Source of the DNA: Nocardioides pocheonensis | Lineage (GTDB): Bacteria > Actinomycetota > Actinomycetes > Propionibacteriales > Nocardioidaceae | Assembly (NCBI RefSeq): GCF_003725535.1 | Contig: NZ_RJSF01000044.1 | Span: 1-47,810 of the forward strand | Direction: 5' to 3' | Length of the DNA stretch: 47,810 bases | In this document: one piece after another, positions 14,044-21,490 of the stretch | How positions within the stretch are numbered: the stretch's first letter is position 1 | Layout: each line of letters begins with the position of its first letter | Made by a program: the position numbers and the translations under genes | Notes under the pieces: model-generated | What the model was told of the DNA's origin: nothing | Database searches by the model: none | Seen by the model: the letters and a program-made list of their open reading frames with translations, nothing else

Positions 14044-16038
14044 TCAGCCGCCGGCAGGGGCGAGCAGCTGCAGCAGGAGGTCGCGCAGGATGTCCACGCC
14101 GTTCTCGGTGAGGATCGACTCCGCGTGGAACTGCACGCCCCGGAAGTGCGGGCCGGCGACGAGGTGGATGTCGCCGGTCGCGGGATCGGTCTCCACGGAG
14201 ACGCCCGCGGGCAACGCGTCCTGTGGACCCACCCGCCCGACGAAGGTGTTGTAGAAGCCGACCGGCTGCGGGGACCCGCCGATCGAGACGGTCGACTGCG
14301 TGCCCTGGAAGACGATGTCCTTGTAGGCGAGCGGGATGCCGAGCCGGTCGCAGAGCACCTGGTGGCCGAGGCACACGGCGAGGAACGGCTTGCCGGACTC
14401 CAGCAGGCCCTCGACGGCGGCCCGGAACCGCGCGATCTTCGGGCTGGACCCGTCGCGCGGGTCTCCGGGCCCCGGACCGACGACGGCGAGGTCGAAGGCG
14501 TCGAAGGCGCCGGGCACGAAGTCCTCGTGCCGGATGACGCTCGGCTTCATGCCGAGCACGGCGAAGACGTGGCAGAGCATGTTCGCGAAGTCGTCCTCGC
14601 CGTGGAGGATCGCCACGGACCGGCCGGTCAGGTCGGCGGCCGGGGCCGCCCCGGACTGGTCGGTCAGCCAGAACTTCGAGAGCCGCTGGTTGCGGGAGTT
14701 GAGCGCGATCAGCACGTCCTCGTCGCGGGCGAGGTCGGCGATCTCCGCGGGCGTGCCGGACGCCGGCGGCACCAGCCCGAACGCGCTGAGGATCCCGCCC
14801 GCCTTCGCGGCGGTCTCGGCGACCTCGGAGGCCGGGTCGGAGTCGCGCACGAGCGTGGCGCCGGCCGTGACCTTGAGGGCACCGCCGGCAGAGACCTCGG
14901 CGGTGCGGATCACGATCGGGGAGTCGGCGGTCGGTGCGCCGGTCTCGTCGCGCCCGAGCAGCGCGAGGGCGCCGGCGTAGTAGCCCCGGCCCTCGGTCTC
15001 GTACTGCTTGATCAGCCGGCAGGCGTTCTCGACCGGCGCCCCGGTCACGGTGGCGGCGAACATGCTGGTCCGCAGGACCTCGCGCACGTCGAGGCGGGTG
15101 CGTCCGGCGAGGAGGTACTCCGTGTGCACGAGATGGGTCATCGGCTTGAGGAACGGCCCGAGCACCTGGCCGCCCTCGTGGCAGATGTCGCACATCATCT
15201 TCAGCTCTTCATCGACGACCATGAAGAGCTCGTAGATCTCCTTCTCGTCGGCCAGGAACCGCAGCAGGCGGGCCTTGCGCTGCTCGGCGGTCTCGGTGCG
15301 CTCGACCTCGCCAGCCCCGGTGGTCGAGCGGCCTCCGGTGGTCGAGCGGCCTCCGCTGGTTGAGCCTGCCGAAACCCGGAACGTGCCGGAGATCGGGTTC
15401 ATCCGGACCTCGCCGGCGTGCACGCTGACGTGCCGCTCGGGCGAGGCCCCGATGAGGAACCGGTCACCGGTCCAGAAGCAGTAGGTCCAGTAGGCGCCGC
15501 GCTCGTTCTCGAGCAGGCGGCGCAGCACGCTCAGGGCCTTCGCGGCGCCCGTCTGCGGGCCCCAGTCGGCGAGCTGGGCCCGGTAGTGCCGGCCGATGAC
15601 GAGGTTCGCGCCCTCGCCGTTGCCGATCTCGTCGGCGATGATCCGCGCCACCGTCTCGGCGTACGCCTCGTCGGAGGTCTCGAACCCGCCCCGGTCGGTG
15701 AACTCCACGGTGTCCTGCGGCAGGGCTGCGACGAGCTCGTCGAGGGGCACCTCGACCTCGGTCTCCACCCGTACGACGGCCAGCGGCGTGCCGTCGTCGT
15801 GCACCTCGAACCCGCGCTCGGCGATCTGCCGGAAGGGCACCGCGACCAGGGTGTCGAACCGCCGGCCCGGCTCCGGGACGCCCTCGGGGAGCGGGATGTC
15901 GACGAGCCGGTCCGCGGCCACCAGCGGGCCGCCGACCAGGGTGACCGTGTCGCTGTCGCGCAGCCGGACGACCGCCCAGGCCTGCTGTCCCGTCACCTGC
16001 TCGAGGGCGGCGGTTGCGGACAGCGGGTGCTCGGACAT
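14044..16038 (-). CDS. Fused anthranilate-synthase-family protein (PhzE/ADIC-synthase-like)
   Basis: 664 residues: chorismate-binding synthase domain (about 1-430) fused to a class I glutaminase domain (about 450-660; nucleophile in AVCLGHQVLCD, histidine and glutamate in VQFHAESILTENG). The active-site motif is NPISGTF rather than PIAGT (TrpE) or PIKGT (PabB). Together with FLKPMTHLVHTEYLL, FAATVTGAPVENACRLIKQYE and YYAGALALLGRD this resembles PhzE, which makes 2-amino-2-deoxyisochorismate, but anthranilate production cannot be excluded. Right after NPISGTFR there is a low-complexity insertion (AGSTSGGRSTTGGRSTTGAG) encoded by REP-like DNA. pabA begins 2 nt downstream. A TAGCGT box 6 nt before the ATG suggests a leaderless message. 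Confidence 0.82.
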   Translation of the reverse strand: MSEHPLSATAALEQVTGQQAWAVVRLRDSDTVTLVGGPLVAADRLVDIPLPEGVPEPGRRFDTLVAVPFRQIAERGFEVHDDGTPLAVVRVETEVEVPLDELVAALPQDTVEFTDRGGFETSDEAYAETVARIIADEIGNGEGANLVIGRHYRAQLADWGPQTGAAKALSVLRRLLENERGAYWTYCFWTGDRFLIGASPERHVSVHAGEVRMNPISGTFRVSAGSTSGGRSTTGGRSTTGAGEVERTETAEQRKARLLRFLADEKEIYELFMVVDEELKMMCDICHEGGQVLGPFLKPMTHLVHTEYLLAGRTRLDVREVLRTSMFAATVTGAPVENACRLIKQYETEGRGYYAGALALLGRDETGAPTADSPIVIRTAEVSAGGALKVTAGATLVRDSDPASEVAETAAKAGGILSAFGLVPPASGTPAEIADLARDEDVLIALNSRNQRLSKFWLTDQSGAAPAADLTGRSVAILHGEDDFANMLCHVFAVLGMKPSVIRHEDFVPGAFDAFDLAVVGPGPGDPRDGSSPKIARFRAAVEGLLESGKPFLAVCLGHQVLCDRLGIPLAYKDIVFQGTQSTVSIGGSPQPVGFYNTFVGRVGPQDALPAGVSVETDPATGDIHLVAGPHFRGVQFHAESILTENGVDILRDLLLQLLAPAGG
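15317..15377. repeat. REP-like 18-bp tandem units inside the PhzE-like gene
   Basis: Two identical 18-bp units (15317-15334 and 15335-15352, CCGGTGGTCGAGCGGCCT) and a third variant (15353-15370) that runs into CTGGTTGAGCCTGCCGAAAC. The unit length is a multiple of three, so the reading frame is kept and the units become a Gly/Ser/Thr/Arg loop. The TGGTTGAGCCTGCCGA part recurs at 29095 and, with changes, at 47765. Confidence 0.8.
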
Positions 16039-16044
16039 GGACGC

Positions 16045-16050
16045 ACGCTA
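16045..16050 (-). promoter_or_regulatory. -10 box of the PhzE-like/pabA/pabB unit
   Basis: TAGCGT on the minus strand, 6 nt before the ATG at 16038. No ribosome binding site is visible, which fits a leaderless start for the three-gene unit. Confidence 0.5.
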
Positions 16051-16118
16051 CATCGCGGCCGGATCGCGGCTGAGCCGGTTTTGCCCCTGCGAGACGGCTG
16101 GACGACCCACCGGTGGTT

Positions 16119-16145
16119 GAGGTGCGGTTGCGCAGCAACCGCCTC
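16119..16145. repeat. 27-bp dispersed palindromic repeat, copy B
   Basis: Exact reverse complement of 6074-6100 (27 of 27). It lies between the PhzE-like promoter and the 3' end of the flavin-binding gene, flanked by GGTGGTT and CGAAACC. The rest of 16051-16253 shows no coding signal. Confidence 0.75.
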
Positions 16146-16253
16146 GAAACCCGGCGAGACGCCCGCAGCCCGGACCCCGCCCACCCCCGGAGGTCTCGAG
16201 GCCAGGGGACCGGAGTCGTCCCACGAAGACCCGGACGGGACCTCCCGACGGGG

Positions 16254-16877
16254 CTAGGAGAAACGCGGCGTCCAGGGTTTCGGGTCACCCCGCAGGTCCG
16301 GTGCCGGCACCGCGTCGCCGTACGCCGTGACGATGGGCAGGACGCCCGCCCACACGGGCGCGTCGAGATCCTCGGGCGGGTCCTCCGGCGGCCCGTCGCT
16401 GACCTTCACCGACCACTCGGCCAGCGGCAGCGCGAGCACCGTCGTGGCGGCCAGCTCCTTCGCGGTGGGCGGTCGCAGGGTGTCCCACCGACCCGGCAGC
16501 CAGGCCTCGGACATAGCCCGCAGGGCGGCGGCCTTCTCCTCGCGGGGCACCTCGGTCGCGGTGCCGAAGAGCATCGCGCAGCGGTAGTGCATCGAGGACT
16601 CGAACGCCGACCTGGCCAGCACCATGCCGTCGAGCAGGGTGACCGTCACGCACACCTCCGCACCGTCGGCGAGGCCCCGGAACAGGCGACTGCCGGTCGA
16701 GCCGTGCAGCAGCAGCCGGTCGCCGTCACGCGCGCACCCCACCGGCACCACCACCGGGGTGCCCCCGTCGACGAGCCCGACGTGCGCGACCCGGGCGGCG
16801 TCGAGGATCGCGTGCAGCACGCCGACGTCCTCGACCGACTTCTCCGGCAGGCGGCGGATCCGGGTGCGCTCGGTCAT
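16254..16877 (-). CDS. Pyridoxamine 5'-phosphate oxidase family (flavin-nucleotide-binding) protein
   Basis: 207 residues with the split-barrel flavin-binding fold of the Pyridox_ox_2/NimA-like group. Typical elements are RIRRLPEKSVEDVGVLHAILDAARVAHVGLV at the start, TPVVVPVGCARDGDRLLLHG, GSRLFRGLADGAEVCVTVTLLDGMVLARSAF, and SMHYRCAMLFGTATEV. Members bind FMN, F420 or heme and reduce small molecules; the true substrate is unknown. The ATG at 16877 starts the conserved block directly. A CACAAT hexamer ends 6 nt upstream on the same strand, consistent with a leaderless transcript. It is divergent from the small secreted protein gene. Confidence 0.82.
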   Translation of the reverse strand: MTERTRIRRLPEKSVEDVGVLHAILDAARVAHVGLVDGGTPVVVPVGCARDGDRLLLHGSTGSRLFRGLADGAEVCVTVTLLDGMVLARSAFESSMHYRCAMLFGTATEVPREEKAAALRAMSEAWLPGRWDTLRPPTAKELAATTVLALPLAEWSVKVSDGPPEDPPEDLDAPVWAGVLPIVTAYGDAVPAPDLRGDPKPWTPRFS

Positions 16878-17066
16878 GGGGTGATTGTGCCCGCCGTCTC
16901 CGGCGGTCGAGGTGCCGCTAGACGCGACGGAATCCACCCCTTTCGGTCATCTCGACCTCTCGCCCCCGCGGACCACGCCCGTTGACACCGGTCCGATACC
17001 GCCGGGCCGCACAACGGAGACGCAACACACCTCCATCCACCCGCACCACCCGACCAGGGAGTCATC

Positions 17067-17396
17067 ATGAACACCTTCACCGCTGACCTTGCCAAGTACG
17101 CCGGTGCCTGCGTCGCCGGCATCGCCACCTCGTGCGTGCTCGCCGCACCCGCGCTCGCCATGCAGCCGCCGGTCCCGGACCCGGTCCCCGGCAGCGGCGA
17201 GCACCACAAGATCTTCGACTCGCTCGACGGCCGTGGCGGGCCGGCGCCCACCACGCCGACGACCGACGTCGGCTCCACCTCGGACGGAATCGACTGGTCC
17301 ACGCTGGGTGCTGCCCTCGGCGGCGGCATGGCGCTCGTCGGAGCGGGTGCCCTCGGCGCGACGCAGATCCACCGGCGTCAGGCACGCCCCGCGTGA
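17067..17396 (+). CDS. Small secreted, C-terminally anchored protein; family not recognised
   Basis: 109 residues. A signal peptide (about 1-31, ending VLAAPALA before MQPP) is followed by a short proline-rich extracellular part holding GEHHKIFDSLDGR and TTPTTDVGSTSDGIDW, then a glycine-alanine membrane helix (LGAALGGGMALVGAGALGAT) and a basic tail (HRRQARPA) that should stay inside. There is no LPXTG motif. AGGGAG 6 nt before the ATG is a good ribosome binding site. A truncated relative lies at 19343-19522, placing this gene in a duplicated module with the solute-binding lipoproteins. A strong hairpin (17417-17454) closes its transcript. The 189-bp upstream gap has a TTGACA (16982-16987) without a clear -10. 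Confidence 0.75.
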   Translation: MNTFTADLAKYAGACVAGIATSCVLAAPALAMQPPVPDPVPGSGEHHKIFDSLDGRGGPAPTTPTTDVGSTSDGIDWSTLGAALGGGMALVGAGALGATQIHRRQARPA

Positions 17397-17416
17397 TCGA
17401 CCCGCGTGATCCACCC

Positions 17417-17454
17417 GAGTGCGGGCCCGGTTGCTCAGGACCGGGCCCGCACTC
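17417..17454 (+). terminator. Intrinsic terminator-like hairpin after the small secreted protein gene
   Basis: Perfect 15-bp stem (17417-17431 and 17440-17454) with an 8-nt loop, 21 bp after the stop. Very GC-rich and without a T-run, the usual form in high-GC actinobacteria. Confidence 0.7.
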
Positions 17455-17516
17455 ACGCGCCAGCCGGTCCGCGGTTCTTCCGGCCCGTCGGGGATGTCCC
17501 GGCCCGCGGCTTCGTG

Positions 17517-17541
17517 CGACGATCTCGGGTAACCAGAGTCG
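17517..17541 (+). promoter_or_regulatory. Conserved upstream block of binding-protein gene 1
   Basis: Contains ACGATCTCG, two bases, TAACC and GAGTCG, 96 bp before the ATG of the first binding protein gene. The same block stands 90 bp before the second (from 19580), while flanking DNA has diverged, so it is probably a promoter or regulator site preserved after duplication. Confidence 0.5.
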
Positions 17542-17614
17542 CCTTGCGCGCCGGTCTCCTCAGGGCCGAAGTCGGTCGCACCGTCGCGGGGCGGCGACAC
17601 CTGGAGGAGGGCCG

Positions 17615-19339
17615 ATGGCCACCCGCGCAACAAGGACACTCGCCCTCGTAGCGGTGGTCACGATCGCGCTCTCCGGGTGCCGGAGCAAGGACAGCCTCTC
17701 GGGTGACCCTCGGCGCGAGAAGACCACCGGGGGCGGCACACTGACCTACTTCAGCGCCCGCGTCGTCGACGGGACGGACCCGCAGCGCGCGTACCTGGGT
17801 CGCGACCTCAGCACCTGGAGCCGCCTGGTCTACCGGAGCCTGGTGACCTTCCCGGTCTCGGCTGACCCCGCGATCTCGACCACGCCGGTGCCCGACCTGG
17901 CCACCGACACCGGCACCTCCTCGCACGGTGCCCGGAGCTGGACGTTCACGGTCAAGGACGGCGTGACCTGGGAGGACGGCAGGCCGATCACCTGCGCGGA
18001 CTTCAAGTACGGCGCCTCACGGGTGTTCGCGACCGACGTGATCACCGGTGGTCCGAACTACCTGCTGACCTACCTCGACATCCCGACCGACCCGCAGACC
18101 GGCCTGCCGATCTACACCGGGCCGTACCACAGCTCCGCCGAGGGCAGGGCTGCCTTCGACCGGGCGATCACCTGCAACGGGAAGACGATCACCTACCACT
18201 TCAAGAAGCCGTGGGCGGACTTCCCGCTGGCCGTCGCCGCGCTGCACATGATGGACCCCTACCGTCGAGACAAGGACCGGCGCGGGAAGTCGGACTTCCA
18301 GATCTTCTCCAACGGCCCCTACCGGCTCGAAGGCTCGTGGGACAACGACACGGGCGGCACCTTCGTCCGCAACGGGTACTACGACCCGTCGACGGACTCG
18401 ACGGAGATCCGCAAGGCGCGGCCCGACCGGATCGTCTTCGACTTCAGCAAGACCGCCGAGGAGATCAACGACCTGCTCATCGCCGACCGTGGTGAGGCCA
18501 GGACTGCCGTGACGGACACGCGGATCCCACCGGCGTACTACGGGCGGATCACCGGCCCGGTCGCCGACCGTGCGGTGACGGTGGAAGCGCCGTTCGTGGA
18601 CCACCTGGTGCCGAACTTCAGGCGGCTGACCAACCTCAGGGTCCGACGGGCCCTGGCGGCCTCGCTGGACGTCGCGGCGTACGTGGAGGCCTCCGGGGGG
18701 ACCAAGGTCGTCCGGGAGGCAACCGACCTGCTCCACCCGGCGGTGAGGGGTTACCACCCGCGTCTGTTCCCGGGCGGTTCCGGCGACCCCGAGAAGGCCA
18801 GGCGCCTGCTCGAGAGTGCCGGCGTGCAGACGCCGTACCCGATCACCTACATGTACGTGAGCACTCCGGCCGGCGACAAGCAGGCGGCCGCGATGGAACG
18901 AGGGTGGGAGAAGGGTGGCTTCGCGGTCACTCTCGACGCTCGAGCCCCCGACGAGTACTCCGACCTGATCGAGGACCCCGGCCTGCAGGCCGACGTGATC
19001 TGGGACTCCTGGGGTGCGGACTGGCCGTCGGCGATCACCGTGGTCGCTCCGCTGTTCGACAGCCGTCCGAACCTGACCACGACCTCCAACGGTCAGGACT
19101 TCGGCGCGTACCGGAGCGTGGAGTTCGAGACTCTCGTCGACGCGGCGCAACAGGCCGCGGACCTGGACTCGGAGACCAAGGTGCTCCAGCAGGCCGACCA
19201 GGTGCTGGCAGACGACGTGGCCTACATCCCGCTCGGCGTCGCGGTGCTCTACCTGCTGCACGGCTCCCGTGTCGCCGGCTACCTCAACACCGCCGCGTCC
19301 AGCTCGTTCCCGGACCTGGGAGCGATCGGGGTCAGGTAG
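17615..19339 (+). CDS. ABC transporter substrate-binding lipoprotein (family 5), copy 1
   Basis: 574 residues. The signal peptide ends in the lipobox LSGC (cysteine about residue 22), so the mature protein is lipid-anchored outside the membrane. The rest is an SBP_bac_5 domain, the oligopeptide/nickel-binding class: VYRSLVTFPV, WTFTVKDGVTWEDGRPITCADFKYGASRVF, YHFKKPWADFPL, FSNGPYRLEGSW, and late SWGADWPSAITVVAPLFDS. GGAGGAGG before ATG 17615 is a strong ribosome binding site. No permease or ATPase gene is adjacent, and a closely similar gene follows, so it is an orphan binding protein. Its ligand cannot be inferred. Confidence 0.88.
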   Translation: MATRATRTLALVAVVTIALSGCRSKDSLSGDPRREKTTGGGTLTYFSARVVDGTDPQRAYLGRDLSTWSRLVYRSLVTFPVSADPAISTTPVPDLATDTGTSSHGARSWTFTVKDGVTWEDGRPITCADFKYGASRVFATDVITGGPNYLLTYLDIPTDPQTGLPIYTGPYHSSAEGRAAFDRAITCNGKTITYHFKKPWADFPLAVAALHMMDPYRRDKDRRGKSDFQIFSNGPYRLEGSWDNDTGGTFVRNGYYDPSTDSTEIRKARPDRIVFDFSKTAEEINDLLIADRGEARTAVTDTRIPPAYYGRITGPVADRAVTVEAPFVDHLVPNFRRLTNLRVRRALAASLDVAAYVEASGGTKVVREATDLLHPAVRGYHPRLFPGGSGDPEKARRLLESAGVQTPYPITYMYVSTPAGDKQAAAMERGWEKGGFAVTLDARAPDEYSDLIEDPGLQADVIWDSWGADWPSAITVVAPLFDSRPNLTTTSNGQDFGAYRSVEFETLVDAAQQAADLDSETKVLQQADQVLADDVAYIPLGVAVLYLLHGSRVAGYLNTAASSSFPDLGAIGVR

Positions 19340-19342
19340 CGG

Positions 19343-19522
19343 ATGCCTCCTGACCCGCTTCTTCCCGGGTTGAGCGGGGAGCACCACACGATCTTCGACT
19401 CGATGGAGGAACGGTACGGGCCGTCGGCGACCACACCGGCCACCGACGTCGGCGGCACCTCCGACGGCATCGACTCGTCCCCGCTGGCCGGCGCGCTCGG
19501 AGCCGGCGCCGCCCGGCGAGGC
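19343..19522 (+). pseudogene. Decayed copy of the small secreted protein gene
   Basis: Starts 3 bp after binding-protein gene 1. Over 44 residues it matches the protein at 17067 without gaps at about 30 positions (GEHHTIFDS, TTPATDVGGTSDGID, ALGAG). It lacks the signal peptide, and after GALGAGAA the membrane helix is replaced by arginine-rich unrelated sequence, so it cannot be exported or anchored. It is best read as the leftover of a tandem duplication of [small protein + binding protein]. The remaining 19523-19669 holds the conserved upstream block of the next gene. Confidence 0.75.
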
Positions 19523-19579
19523 GGGTCCGCTGCTTCACGCAGCGGACCGCAGTCCTTTCCAGCGCACCCTCCTCGTGGA

Positions 19580-19602
19580 ACGATCTCGATAACCGGAGTC
19601 GT
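19580..19602 (+). promoter_or_regulatory. Conserved upstream block of binding-protein gene 2
   Basis: Contains ACGATCTCG, then ATAACCGGAGTCG, matching 17519-17541 before gene 1. It starts 90 bp before the ATG at 19670. Confidence 0.5.
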
Positions 19603-19669
19603 GTGGGCGTCGGTGCCCCTCGGGTGAACGTCGCGCCGTCGCCGTCGACGACACCTGGAGGGAGGTCAC

Positions 19670-21439
19670 ATGGCCACCCGCACCACGAACGTGCTGGCGG
19701 CCGTCGCAGCGATCGCGTCGATCGTGCTCGCGGGCTGCCGGACCAACGACGACCAACGCCATCAGTCGCGCAGCGCCCAGCTGCACGAGGAGCCAGGTGA
19801 CCCACCGAGCGCGGGCGCCGCCGCCGGGGGGACGCTGGTCTACTACAGCCACTTCCCCCTCGTCGAGCACCTCGATCCGCAGCGGCTGTACAACGGTCGG
19901 GACATCTCGAACCTGGCCCGGACCGTCTACCGGAGCTGGGTGACCTTCCCGGTGTCCGCGGACGTCGAGACGGCGACGACGTACGTCCCCGATCTGGCGA
20001 CCGACACGGGCACGTCCTCGCAGGGCGCCAGGACCTGGACGTTCACCCTCCGGGACGGGGTGACCTGGCAGGACGGAAGGCCGATCGCCTGTGCGGACTT
20101 CAAGTACGGCGCCTCGCGGGTGTTCGCCACCGACGTGATCACCGGTGGCCCGCAGTACCTGCTGACCTACCTCGACATCCCGCTCGACGAGAGGACCGGC
20201 CTGCCGATCTACACCGGCCCGTACCACAGCTCCGCCACGGGGAGGGCTGCCTTCGACCGGGCGATCACCTGCAACGGGAGGACGATCACCTACCACTTCA
20301 AGAAGCCGTGGGCGGACTTCCCGCTGGCCGTCGCCTCGCTGCACATGATGGACCCGTACCGGGCCGACAAGGACCGGGGCCGCAGGTCGGACTTCCAGAT
20401 CTTCTCCAACGGTCCGTACGAGCTCGAGGGCACCTGGGACGAGGAGGAGGGTGGCACCCTGGTACGCAACCCGAGCTACGACCCCTCGACCGACACCACC
20501 CGCAGCCGCCGAGCGCTGCCGAACAGGATCGTCTTCGACATCGGGAAGAACCCCGAGCAGATCACCGACCGGCTGATCGCCGATCGTGGTCGAGACCGGG
20601 CCGCCGTGAGTGGTGAGTCGATCCCACGGACGTACTTCAGCCGGATCACCGGCGAAGTCGCCGAGCGTGCCGTGGCGGTGACCTCGCCGTACACCTGGTT
20701 CCTCGTGCCCAACTTCAGGCGCCTGACCGTTCTGAAGGTGCGTCAGGCGCTCGCGGCGTCGGTCGACGTCACCGCGTGGGTCGAGGCCGGTGGAGGTGAC
20801 AAGGCCGAGAAGGAGGCGACGGACATCGTCCACCCGGCGATGAGGGGATACCAGAAGGGCCTGTTCCCGGGCGGCTCGGGCAACCCGGCAAGAGCCAGGC
20901 AGCTGCTCGAGAGCGCGGGGGTCCAGACGCCGTACCCGATCACGTTCAGCTACATCAGCAACGGTCCGATCGCCGACGCGCAGGCTGAGGCCCTCAAGCA
21001 AGGCTGGGAGAAGGCGGGCTTCAAGGTCGGCCTCGATGGCCGCACCGAGAAGGAGTACTACGGAATCGTCGGGCAGCCCAGCCAGAAGGCGGACATCCTG
21101 TGGACGGGGTGGGGCCCCGACTGGCCCTCGGCGATCACGGTGACCCCGCCACTCTTCGACAGCCGCCCCAACCTGACCGAGACCTCCAACGGTGATGACC
21201 TCGGCCGATACCGCAGCGCCCGCTTCGAGGCTCTCGTCGACGAAGCCCAGAACGCTCCGGACCTGGACGCGGCGACGACGGTGCTGCAGCAGGCCGACCA
21301 GGTGCTGGCCGACGACGTTGCCTACATCCCGTTGGGCATCCCGGTCTTCTACCTGCTCCATGGCTCCGCCGTCACGGGCTACGTCAACACTGCCGCGTCG
21401 AACTGGTATCCCGATCTCGGAGCGATCGGAGTCAGGTAG
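19670..21439 (+). CDS. ABC transporter substrate-binding lipoprotein (family 5), copy 2
   Basis: 589 residues; lipobox VLAGC (cysteine about residue 23). It is a paralogue of the upstream gene along its full length, with long identical blocks such as ADFKYGASRVFATDVITGGP and TYHFKKPWADFPLAVA, plus an extra linker of about 25 residues after the lipid anchor. The middle ligand-facing region (PSYDPSTDTTRSRRALPNRIVF, PRTYFSRITGEVAERAV) differs more, which suggests that the two bind different ligands. GGAGGGAGG precedes the ATG. No transporter partner genes are present. The stop is 51 bp from the convergent STAND gene, with a hairpin between. Confidence 0.88.
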   Translation: MATRTTNVLAAVAAIASIVLAGCRTNDDQRHQSRSAQLHEEPGDPPSAGAAAGGTLVYYSHFPLVEHLDPQRLYNGRDISNLARTVYRSWVTFPVSADVETATTYVPDLATDTGTSSQGARTWTFTLRDGVTWQDGRPIACADFKYGASRVFATDVITGGPQYLLTYLDIPLDERTGLPIYTGPYHSSATGRAAFDRAITCNGRTITYHFKKPWADFPLAVASLHMMDPYRADKDRGRRSDFQIFSNGPYELEGTWDEEEGGTLVRNPSYDPSTDTTRSRRALPNRIVFDIGKNPEQITDRLIADRGRDRAAVSGESIPRTYFSRITGEVAERAVAVTSPYTWFLVPNFRRLTVLKVRQALAASVDVTAWVEAGGGDKAEKEATDIVHPAMRGYQKGLFPGGSGNPARARQLLESAGVQTPYPITFSYISNGPIADAQAEALKQGWEKAGFKVGLDGRTEKEYYGIVGQPSQKADILWTGWGPDWPSAITVTPPLFDSRPNLTETSNGDDLGRYRSARFEALVDEAQNAPDLDAATTVLQQADQVLADDVAYIPLGIPVFYLLHGSAVTGYVNTAASNWYPDLGAIGVR

Positions 21440-21444
21440 CAGCC

Positions 21445-21471
21445 TTCCGGGCGGCGTGGTCGTCCCCGGAA
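21445..21471. terminator. Hairpin between convergent genes
   Basis: TTCCGGG and CCCGGAA, 7-bp arms with a 13-nt loop that can pair further, between the ends of binding-protein gene 2 and the STAND gene. Probably a bidirectional terminator. Confidence 0.45.
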
Positions 21472-21490
21472 ACGCCGCGGCCAGCCGCCC

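Noticed and set aside
12255-16038. A phenazine biosynthesis cluster
   Set aside because: Only one PhzE-like gene is present; no phzD, phzF, phzB or phzG nearby.
19343-19627. Functional small gene of 94 codons between the binding proteins
   Set aside because: Homology to the intact paralogue ends before the membrane helix and the signal peptide is missing, so it is better read as a remnant.
17615-21439. A complete oligopeptide ABC transporter operon
   Set aside because: Two binding proteins but no permease or ATPase genes on either side.
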